Shown: positions 57,414 through 64,000 of the stretch, piece after piece | How positions within the stretch are numbered: position 1 is the stretch's first letter | Layout: each line of letters begins with the position of its first letter | DNA from: Aggregatibacter actinomycetemcomitans DSM 8324 | GTDB lineage: Bacteria > Pseudomonadota > Gammaproteobacteria > Enterobacterales > Pasteurellaceae | Length of the DNA: 64,000 nt | Reading direction: 5' to 3' | Assembly (NCBI RefSeq): GCF_000372365.1 | Contig: NZ_AQUU01000001.1 | Coordinates: 1 to 64,000 of the forward strand | Position numbers and translations under genes: made by a program | Notes under the pieces: generated by a model | What the model was told of the DNA's origin: nothing | Database searches by the model: none | The model's input: only the letters and a program-made list of their open reading frames with translations

Positions 57414-58223
57414 TTATTTTAAGTCGTCGGCAACAGCAGGTTGGATTTTGCCGAGGATTTCTTTTAAAACCCGCGGAGCGGCTGCCACGATATGACCGCA
57501 TTTCAAATAGGCATGACCGGCGTTGTAGTCGGTGACGATGCCGCCCGCTTCACGCACGATTAAATCGCCTGCCGCCACATCCCAAGCTTTGATACCGTAC
57601 TCAAAATAGCCATCGACGCGACCTGCCGCAACATAGCAAAGATCCAACGCAGCGGAGCCTGCACGACGGAAATCCGCCACGTCGGCAATCAGGCTTTGCA
57701 TCATGTTGAATTGCATCGACATATATTTGGTTTGTTTGAACGGAAAACCGGTGGCTAAAATAGCGCCGTTTAAATCGCGTTTGTTTTCAACGCGTAAACG
57801 TAATTCGTTTAATTTTGCGCCTTCGCCACGCACGGCAGTGAAAAGTTCGTTAAGGATTGGATCATAAACCACGCCCACTTCGGTGCGGCCTTTAACACGA
57901 ATGGCAATAGAAACGGCAAAATGCGGTAAGCCTTTCACGAAATTGGTGGTGCCATCCAGCGGATCAATCACCCATTGCACGTCATTATCGCTCCCTTCCA
58001 GTGCACCACTTTCCTCGGTAATGATGGTATGTTCCGGATAGGATTTTTTGATGACTTCGATAATCGCTGCTTCAGACGCTTTATCAACATTCGTCACATA
58101 ATCATTTTTACTTTTTTCCATCGTTTCGATATCGTCACGACGCTCATAGTTTTTCGCAATAATATTGCCCGCTTTTCGTGCTGCACGAATCGCGATATTT
58201 AACATTGGATTCATAAATTCCAC
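57414..58223 (-). CDS. suhB: Inositol-1-monophosphatase SuhB
   Basis: SuhB hydrolyses inositol phosphate and also takes part in rRNA antitermination in E. coli. The frame has 269 residues; starting at the third Met (58214) gives the family start MNPMLNIAIRAA. Metal-binding motifs EESG, DPLDGTTNF and WDVAAGDLIVREAGG are all present. It is convergent with the DUF945 gene and divergent from trmJ. Confidence 0.95.
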   Translation of the reverse strand: MEFMNPMLNIAIRAARKAGNIIAKNYERRDDIETMEKSKNDYVTNVDKASEAAIIEVIKKSYPEHTIITEESGALEGSDNDVQWVIDPLDGTTNFVKGLPHFAVSIAIRVKGRTEVGVVYDPILNELFTAVRGEGAKLNELRLRVENKRDLNGAILATGFPFKQTKYMSMQFNMMQSLIADVADFRRAGSAALDLCYVAAGRVDGYFEYGIKAWDVAAGDLIVREAGGIVTDYNAGHAYLKCGHIVAAAPRVLKEILGKIQPAVADDLK

Positions 58224-58364
58224 CAGATTTTAAAGAACAATCGGATCTCAAATTATAAGCAGTTTATAAGGAAATAGCTATCAGAAAAATCTCTAGAATT
58301 GTTGACTAAAAATAAAGGGTATTATGTTAGAATAGCTAATATATTAAATCATGTAGTAAAAATA

Positions 58365-59090
58365 ATGTTAAAAAATATTCGGATTGTTTTAATTGAAACC
58401 TCACACAGCGGCAACATCGGTTCTGCTGCACGGGCAATGAAGACAATGGGATTAACGGATTTAGTGTTAGTCGCGCCGAAACAAAGCGAGGATGATCAGG
58501 CTATCGCCCTTGCCGCCGGTGCGGAAGATGTGGTGAAAAGTGCGGTCACAGCGGAAAGCTTTTCACAAGCGGTCGCCGATTGCTCTTTAGTCATCGGTAC
58601 CAGCGCAAGATTGCGCCATTTGCAGAATTCGCTTATTGAACCGCGTGAGTGCGGCAAAAAAGCCGTTGCTTACGCAACAAACGGGAAAGTCGCCATTGTG
58701 TTCGGGCGCGAACGCGTCGGCTTAACTAATGAAGAATTACTCAAATGCCACTATCATGTGACTATTCCCGCTAATCCCGATTATACCTCACTTAATCTTG
58801 CCATGGCGGTGCAATTAATCGCTTATGAAGTCAGAATGGCATATTTGACTCAAACGATTGCATCACCTTCCCAAAATATCCGCAATAACGCGAATATTTA
58901 CCCGCAGATGGAGGAATTAGAATATTTTTTTAGCCATACGGAGCAGCTTTATCGTTCTGTTGGGTTCATTCAGAATCAGGGCGTTATGCAAAGGCTAAGA
59001 CGTTTATACAACCGTGCAGGGATAGAAAAAACAGAATTAAACATTCTGCTTGGTATGTTAAGTGCGGTAGAAAAAAAACTTAAATCTTGA
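58365..59090 (+). CDS. trmJ: tRNA Cm32/Um32 methyltransferase TrmJ
   Basis: TrmJ 2'-O-methylates nucleotide 32 of several tRNAs. The ATG at 58365 gives 241 residues beginning MLKNIRIVLIETSHSGNIGS. SPOUT-family motifs include ARAMKTMGL, VFGRERVGLTNEEL and YTSLNLAMAVQL, the knot that binds SAM. A longer upstream frame is unlikely. It precedes iscR, the same arrangement as in E. coli. Confidence 0.95.
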   Translation: MLKNIRIVLIETSHSGNIGSAARAMKTMGLTDLVLVAPKQSEDDQAIALAAGAEDVVKSAVTAESFSQAVADCSLVIGTSARLRHLQNSLIEPRECGKKAVAYATNGKVAIVFGRERVGLTNEELLKCHYHVTIPANPDYTSLNLAMAVQLIAYEVRMAYLTQTIASPSQNIRNNANIYPQMEELEYFFSHTEQLYRSVGFIQNQGVMQRLRRLYNRAGIEKTELNILLGMLSAVEKKLKS

Positions 59091-59098
59091 CAGGGATA

Positions 59099-59123
59099 AT
59101 AGTTGACTAAATAAGTCAACAAT
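59099..59123 (+). promoter_or_regulatory. Type 1 IscR-binding site upstream of iscR
   Basis: ATAGTTGACT (59099-59108), AAATA, then AGTCAACAAT matches the E. coli type 1 IscR motif at 23 of 25 positions. A -35 TTGACT lies inside it and a possible -10 TAAAGA follows at 59125-59130. Autorepression by cluster-loaded IscR is expected. Confidence 0.75.
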
Positions 59124-59167
59124 GTAAAGATTTTTCGCATTCATAATTTTATTAGGAACACAAAAAC

Positions 59168-59641
59168 ATGAAATTAACTTCCAAAGGTCGTTATGCGGTA
59201 ACCGCAATTTTAGACATTGCTCTTTATGCCAATGATGGTCCTGTGAGCTTGTCTGATATTTCCGAACGACAACATATTTCTTTATCTTACTTAGAACAAT
59301 TGTTTGCCAAACTGCGTCGGCACAATGTGGTGAAAAGCGTGCGCGGACCGGGCGGCGGTTACAAATTGGGCTTTGCACCAAGTGAGATTTCCATTGCGAT
59401 GATTATTACTGCCGTCAACGAAAATATTGAAACGACAGCTTGCCTTGGACATGGCAACTGTAGCAACGGTTCCGAATGCCTAACCCATTCCTTATGGGAA
59501 AAATTGAGTCAACGCATTGAAGATTTCTTAAGTGAAATTACCTTGGAAGAATTAGTACTCCAACAAAAAGGCAGACAACAGGGCGTTGCCTCCCCTAATA
59601 AAAATCAGAATTTTGAAAATTTAGTCGTGGTAAACGGCTAA
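59168..59641 (+). CDS. iscR: Iron-sulfur cluster regulator IscR
   Basis: IscR senses Fe-S cluster supply and controls isc and other genes. The 157-residue Rrf2-type protein has the winged helix ([20 protein letters not shown]) and the [2Fe-2S] ligands Cys92, Cys98, Cys104 and His107, numbered exactly as in E. coli. It heads iscR-iscS-iscU-iscA-hscB-hscA. Confidence 0.97.
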   Translation: MKLTSKGRYAVTAILDIALYANDGPVSLSDISERQHISLSYLEQLFAKLRRHNVVKSVRGPGGGYKLGFAPSEISIAMIITAVNENIETTACLGHGNCSNGSECLTHSLWEKLSQRIEDFLSEITLEELVLQQKGRQQGVASPNKNQNFENLVVVNG

Positions 59642-59694
59642 TGACCCACCAAATAGCTAGGTACGGTCAAATTATAACTATTTAGGAGTGAATA

Positions 59695-60909
59695 ATGAAA
59701 CTACCCATTTATTTAGATTATGCGGCAACCTGTCCGGTAGATAAACGTGTAGCAAAAAAAATGATGGAATATTTAACCATCAACGGTGTTTTCGGTAACC
59801 CTGCTTCCCGTTCGCACAAATTCGGCTGGCAAGCGGAAGAAGCGGTCGACGTTGCCCGTAATCAAATTGCCGATTTAATCGGTGCCGATTCCCGTGAAAT
59901 CGTGTTTACCTCCGGAGCAACGGAATCCGACAACCTCGCCATTAAAGGCGCTGCGCATTTTTATCAAACCAAAGGTAAGCACATTATCACTTGCAAAACC
60001 GAGCATAAAGCAGTGCTCGATACCTGCCGTCAATTGGAGCGCGAAGGCTTTGAAGTCACTTACTTGGAACCGGAATCCGACGGTTTAATCGATTTGGAAA
60101 AATTCAAAGCGGCATTACGCCCGGACACCATTTTAGCTTCAATCATGCACGTCAATAACGAAATCGGCGTGATTCAAGACATCAAGGCTATCGGTGAACT
60201 GTGCCGCGCCAACAAAACTATTTTCCATGTAGATGCAACCCAAAGCGTTGGCAAAGTGGAAATTAATCTTGCCGAATTGCCGGTGGATTTAATGTCCATG
60301 TCCGGCCACAAATTATACGGACCAAAAGGCATCGGCGCCTTATATGTGCGTCGGAAACCACGCATTCGTTTAGAAGCCATTATTCACGGCGGCGGACACG
60401 AACGCGGTATGCGTTCCGGTACCTTACCGGTACACCAAATCGTCGGCATGGGCGAAGCTTATCGGATTGCTAAAGAAGAAATGGCAACGGAAATTCCTCG
60501 CATTAAAGCCCTTCGCGATCGCCTGTACAACGGCTTAAAAAACATCGAAGAAACCTATGTGAACGGTTCTATGGAACACCGCGTCGCCAATAACCTGAAC
60601 ATCAGTTTCAACTATGTAGAAGGTGAATCATTAATAATGGCGTTGCGTGACATCGCGGTTTCCTCCGGTTCCGCTTGTACTTCCGCCAGCCTGGAGCCGT
60701 CTTATATCCTACGTGCATTAGGTCGTAACGACGAATTAGCACACAGTTCTATTCGTTTCACCTTAGGTCGTTTCACCACGGAAGAAGAAATCGACTATAC
60801 CGTAAGCCTGATGAAAGGTGCGGTAGAAAAATTGCGTGAATTATCCCCGCTTTGGGATATGTTCAAAGAAGGCATTGATTTAAACACCATTGAGTGGTCA
60901 GCCCACTAA
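59695..60909 (+). CDS. iscS: Cysteine desulfurase IscS
   Basis: IscS takes sulfur from cysteine for Fe-S clusters and tRNA thiolation. The 404-residue PLP enzyme has the cofactor lysine in [12 protein letters not shown], the substrate-binding HVDATQ region ([11 protein letters not shown]) and the mobile-loop cysteine in [14 protein letters not shown]. It follows iscR after 53 bp. Confidence 0.97.
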   Translation: MKLPIYLDYAATCPVDKRVAKKMMEYLTINGVFGNPASRSHKFGWQAEEAVDVARNQIADLIGADSREIVFTSGATESDNLAIKGAAHFYQTKGKHIITCKTEHKAVLDTCRQLEREGFEVTYLEPESDGLIDLEKFKAALRPDTILASIMHVNNEIGVIQDIKAIGELCRANKTIFHVDATQSVGKVEINLAELPVDLMSMSGHKLYGPKGIGALYVRRKPRIRLEAIIHGGGHERGMRSGTLPVHQIVGMGEAYRIAKEEMATEIPRIKALRDRLYNGLKNIEETYVNGSMEHRVANNLNISFNYVEGESLIMALRDIAVSSGSACTSASLEPSYILRALGRNDELAHSSIRFTLGRFTTEEEIDYTVSLMKGAVEKLRELSPLWDMFKEGIDLNTIEWSAH

Positions 60910-60968
60910 TTCGACGGGCGATGGAAGCCGCCTGATTAGCCACATTATTTTAGGAAAGGAACAGAAAA

Positions 60969-61352
60969 ATGACATACAGTAACAAAGTTATCGATCATTA
61001 CGAAAACCCACGCAACGTCGGTTCAATGGATAGAAAAGACAGCGCCGTCGGCACCGGCATGGTCGGTGCACCGGCCTGTGGTGACGTTATGCAGTTACAA
61101 ATCCGCGTCAACGACGACGGCATTATTGAAGATGCGAAATTCAAAACCTACGGCTGTGGTTCCGCCATCGCATCCAGCTCCTTAATCACCGAATGGGTGA
61201 AAGGCAAATCCCTGGAAGAAGCGGGTGCGATCAAAAACAGCCAAATTGCCGAAGAACTTGAATTACCGCCGGTAAAAGTTCACTGCTCTATTTTGGCAGA
61301 AGACGCCATTAAAGCGGCGATTGCCGATTACAAAGCGAAAAAAGGTTCTTAA
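60969..61352 (+). CDS. iscU: Fe-S cluster scaffold IscU
   Basis: IscU is the scaffold where clusters are built. The 127-residue protein has Cys37 (GAPACGDVM), Cys63 (TYGCGSAIASSS), and the third cysteine in KVHCSILAEDA, plus the LPPVK motif recognised by HscA. Confidence 0.97.
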   Translation: MTYSNKVIDHYENPRNVGSMDRKDSAVGTGMVGAPACGDVMQLQIRVNDDGIIEDAKFKTYGCGSAIASSSLITEWVKGKSLEEAGAIKNSQIAEELELPPVKVHCSILAEDAIKAAIADYKAKKGS

Positions 61353-61358
61353 TAACAT

Positions 61359-61418
61359 AAAAGTGCGGTCGCTTTTCTGTATGTTTTTCAAAACACCGAA
61401 AAATTCCACCGCACTTTT
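61359..61418 (+). terminator. Uptake-signal dyad between iscU and iscA
   Basis: AAAAGTGCGGT and ACCGCACTTTT about 38 bases apart. The stem is weaker than the other dyads. It may cause partial termination within the isc operon. Confidence 0.45.
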
Positions 61419-61483
61419 GTCTTTTTCTAAATTAAGAAAGATCGCGGTTATCGTCCGATTTGTTAGTTTTGGAGAAATAAAAT

Positions 61484-61807
61484 ATGTCTATCACTCTCAC
61501 CGAAAGCGCGGCAGATCGCGTGAAAACATTTTTAGCAAAACGCGGAAAAGGTATCGGCTTGCGCTTAGGCGTCAAAACCTCAGGTTGTTCCGGTTTGTCT
61601 TATATGCTGGAATTTGTGGATGCGTTAAACGAAGACGATCAGGTGTTTGAGCAACACGGCGTGAAAGTCATCGTCGATACCAAAAGTTTAGTGTATTTAG
61701 ACGGCACCCAATTGGATTTCACCAAAGAAGGCTTAAACGAAGGTTTTAAATTCGCTAATCCGAACGTGAAAGACGAATGCGGTTGCGGTGAAAGCTTTAA
61801 CGTATAA
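61484..61807 (+). CDS. iscA: A-type Fe-S carrier IscA
   Basis: IscA carries clusters or iron to target proteins. The 107-residue protein has the three conserved cysteines in [10 protein letters not shown] and [14 protein letters not shown] ribosome site precedes the ATG. Separated from iscU by 131 bp containing an uptake-signal dyad. Confidence 0.96.
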   Translation: MSITLTESAADRVKTFLAKRGKGIGLRLGVKTSGCSGLSYMLEFVDALNEDDQVFEQHGVKVIVDTKSLVYLDGTQLDFTKEGLNEGFKFANPNVKDECGCGESFNV

Positions 61808-61818
61808 TTGAGACAGTT

Positions 61819-62340
61819 ATGAACAATCCCTTTGCTTTATTTGATTTGCCCGTTGCGTTTCAAGTGGATGCGGCGTTATTAAACGAACGTTATCTGGCGC
61901 TGCAAAAATCCCTACATCCGGATAATTTCTCCGCGGCTTCCGCACAGGAACAGCGCCTCGCTATTCAAAAATCGGCGGAAATTAATGATGCCCTGCGCAT
62001 TTTAAAAGATCCCATCGCACGCGCCGACAGCATTATCGACATCAACACCGGCGAAACGGAAAACGTAGAAGAAAAAAGCACCAATGATATTGCCTTTTTG
62101 ATGCAGCAAATGGAATGGCGGGAAACCCTGGAAAATATCGAACAGCAAAAAAATGCCAACGAATTAACCGCTTTCAGCCAAGAAATTCAGCAAACCCGCG
62201 GCGCCATTTTAACGGAATTATCCACCGCACTTAACGAACAACAATGGCAAACGGCGCGGGCGATTACGGATAAATTACGTTTTATCAAAAAACTCCAAGC
62301 CGAAATTGAACGGGTTGAAGAAAATCTATTTGATTTATAA
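61819..62340 (+). CDS. hscB: Co-chaperone HscB (J-type)
   Basis: HscB brings IscU to HscA and stimulates its ATPase. The 173-residue protein has a J-like domain with HPD (SLHPDNFS, about 34) and the C-terminal three-helix bundle that holds IscU. An uptake signal encodes STAL near the middle. Confidence 0.95.
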   Translation: MNNPFALFDLPVAFQVDAALLNERYLALQKSLHPDNFSAASAQEQRLAIQKSAEINDALRILKDPIARADSIIDINTGETENVEEKSTNDIAFLMQQMEWRETLENIEQQKNANELTAFSQEIQQTRGAILTELSTALNEQQWQTARAITDKLRFIKKLQAEIERVEENLFDL

Positions 62341-62360
62341 TAAAAACATCGAGATATAAC

Positions 62361-64000
62361 ATGGCATTACTTCAAATTGCAGAGCCCGGTCAAAGCGCCG
62401 CACCGCATCAACATAAACTGGCGGTAGGCATTGATCTCGGCACCACCAATTCCCTCATTGCCTCCGTGCGCAATGGCCACAGCGAAATTTTACTCGACGG
62501 GCAAGATCGCCCGTTGTTGCCGTCCGTGGTGCATTTTGGCGGCGATGACAAGATTATCGTGGGCTATGAAGCTGCTGAACTTGCGGTGCATGATCCGCAA
62601 AATACCGTAATTTCCGTCAAACGTTTAATTGGTCGCAGCCTGGCAGATATTCAACAACGCTACCCTAATTTACCTTATCAATTTGTTGCCAGCGAAAACG
62701 GCTTGCCTTTACTGCAAACCACACAAGGCGCCCGCAGCCCCATTGAAATTTCTGCAGAAATACTGAAAAAACTGACCGCACTTGGTGAGCAGCGCTTGGG
62801 CGGAAGCCTCGTGGGCGCGGTGATTACCGTCCCCGCCTATTTTGACGACGCACAACGCCAAAGCACCAAAGACGCGGCAAAACTCGCCGGATTAAATGTA
62901 CTACGTTTACTCAACGAACCCACCGCTGCCGCCATCGCTTACGGTTTGGATAGCGGACAAGAAGGCGTCATTGCGGTGTATGATTTGGGTGGCGGCACAT
63001 TTGATATTTCAATTTTACGCCTTTCCCGTGGCGTGTTTGAAGTGTTAGCAACCGGCGGCGACACGGCGCTGGGCGGCGACGATTTCGATTTATTATTGGC
63101 GAATTGGATTATCGAACAATCCGCGATGAAACCGGAAAACGACAGCCAATACCGCGAACTCATTGAATTAGCCAATCAACTTAAATTAACCCTCAGCCAC
63201 GAAACGGAAACACAGATCCATTACCGCAATTGGTTGGGCAACATCACCCGCGAACAATTTAACGAACTGATTCAGCCTTTAGTCAAACGTTCGCTGTTAG
63301 CTTGCCGTCGCGCCTTAAAAGACGCCGGCGTAGAAGCGGACGAAGTACACGAAGTGGTCATGGTGGGTGGCTCCACCCGCGTGCCTTACGTGCGTGAACA
63401 AGTGGGTAAGTTTTTCCAAAAACAACCGCTAACTTCCATTGACCCCGACAAAGTAGTGGCATTAGGCGCGGCGATTCAAGCGGATATTCTTGCCGGTAAC
63501 AAACCGGATTCTGATTTGTTGTTATTGGATGTGATTCCGCTGTCCCTCGGCATTGAGACCATGGGCGGCTTGGTGGAAAAAATCATTCCGCGCAACACCA
63601 CCATTCCGGTGGCGCGCGCGCAGGAATTTACCACCTTTAAAGACGGGCAAACCGCCATGTCCGTGCATATCGTACAAGGGGAACGGGAAATGGTTACCGA
63701 CTGTCGCTCCCTTGCCCGTTTCACCCTGCGCGGCATTCCACCAATGGCAGCCGGCGCAGCGCATATTCGCGTGACTTATCAGGTAGATGCGGACGGTTTA
63801 TTAAGCGTCACTGCCATGGAAAAAACCACCGGCGTGCAATCGTCCATTCAGGTAAAACCGTCTTACGGTTTAACGGACGATGAAATCGCCAATATGTTGA
63901 AGGCCTCCATGGAAAATGCCAAAGAGGACATTCAAGCGCGCTTATTGGCGGAACAACGGGTGGAAGCAGAGCGCGTACTGGAAAGCGTGCGTTCGGCACT
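62361..64000 (+). CDS. hscA: Fe-S chaperone HscA (Hsp70), partial
   Basis: HscA is the Hsp70 partner of HscB that releases clusters from IscU. From the ATG at 62361 the frame is open to the window edge (about 546 codons of roughly 615), so the C-terminal lid is cut off. It has [36 protein letters not shown] and the substrate domain. Compared with DnaK it has the leading [12 protein letters not shown] typical of HscA. fdx should follow outside the window. Confidence 0.96.
   Translation, partial: MALLQIAEPGQSAAPHQHKLAVGIDLGTTNSLIASVRNGHSEILLDGQDRPLLPSVVHFGGDDKIIVGYEAAELAVHDPQNTVISVKRLIGRSLADIQQRYPNLPYQFVASENGLPLLQTTQGARSPIEISAEILKKLTALGEQRLGGSLVGAVITVPAYFDDAQRQSTKDAAKLAGLNVLRLLNEPTAAAIAYGLDSGQEGVIAVYDLGGGTFDISILRLSRGVFEVLATGGDTALGGDDFDLLLANWIIEQSAMKPENDSQYRELIELANQLKLTLSHETETQIHYRNWLGNITREQFNELIQPLVKRSLLACRRALKDAGVEADEVHEVVMVGGSTRVPYVREQVGKFFQKQPLTSIDPDKVVALGAAIQADILAGNKPDSDLLLLDVIPLSLGIETMGGLVEKIIPRNTTIPVARAQEFTTFKDGQTAMSVHIVQGEREMVTDCRSLARFTLRGIPPMAAGAAHIRVTYQVDADGLLSVTAMEKTTGVQSSIQVKPSYGLTDDEIANMLKASMENAKEDIQARLLAEQRVEAERVLESVRSA

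Overview
The window is chromosomal DNA from a member of the Pasteurellaceae, most probably Aggregatibacter actinomycetemcomitans. Three things point there: the 9-base DNA-uptake signal AAGTGCGGT occurs dozens of times on both strands, often as inverted pairs that double as terminators; the housekeeping proteins look like Haemophilus/Aggregatibacter proteins; and a complete cdtABC cytolethal distending toxin operon has the lengths and active-site numbering of the A. actinomycetemcomitans toxin.

Layout. 0-0.65 kb: the 5' end of a 16S rRNA gene (minus strand, running off the left edge), its leader and promoter, then a small glycine-zipper lipoprotein. 0.7-9.1 kb: birA, guaB, an insertion-sequence scar, a catalytically dead UmuD-like gene under two LexA boxes, dinB with its own LexA box, folP-glmM-sixA. 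9.3-11.3 kb: a lipoprotein made of 120-bp repeats, a split minC, ycgL, another IS scar. 11.3-19.7 kb: an NlpC/P60 lipoprotein, prfA-prmC-kdsA, a SlyB-type lipoprotein, yecM, argS, a DUF945 protein. 20-23.5 kb: dnaK and dnaJ, with sigma32-like promoters upstream of dnaK and a palindromic repeat between the two genes. 23.5-27.6 kb: a toxin-antitoxin locus whose toxin gene is broken by an inversion, a P2-type porin, metC, pgsA. 27.7-28.0 kb: tRNA-Gly, tRNA-Leu and tRNA-Lys.

28.0-35.8 kb is an accessory island starting at tRNA-Lys. It has no recognisable uptake signal. It holds wreckage of an integrative conjugative element of the ICEHin1056/PFGI-1 class (ParA, ParB, a probable conjugation protein, a MobH relaxase), the cdtABC operon, and four toxin-antitoxin modules or remnants. 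cdtABC sits directly downstream of vapB, where vapC should be; only the first dozen codons of vapC remain.

35.8-49.3 kb returns to core genes: cobB, a deleted grxB, rng, putP, cmoB, purA, cbpA-cbpM, der, sotB, and asmA-dcd-udk. 49.5-55 kb is an afu hexose-phosphate ABC transporter with two tandem binding-protein genes, a perfect CRP site and a patchy base composition. 55.2-59.1 kb: a second DUF945 protein, suhB, trmJ. 59.1 kb to the end: iscR-iscS-iscU-iscA-hscB-hscA behind a type 1 IscR site; hscA runs off the right edge.

No CRISPR array, intact prophage or intact transposase was seen. The most unusual items are the LexA-controlled UmuD homologue lacking its cleavage dyad, the cdt-vapBC junction, the inverted mazF/pemK toxin, the doubled afuA, the terminator wedged between prfA and prmC, and several dispersed palindromic repeats.
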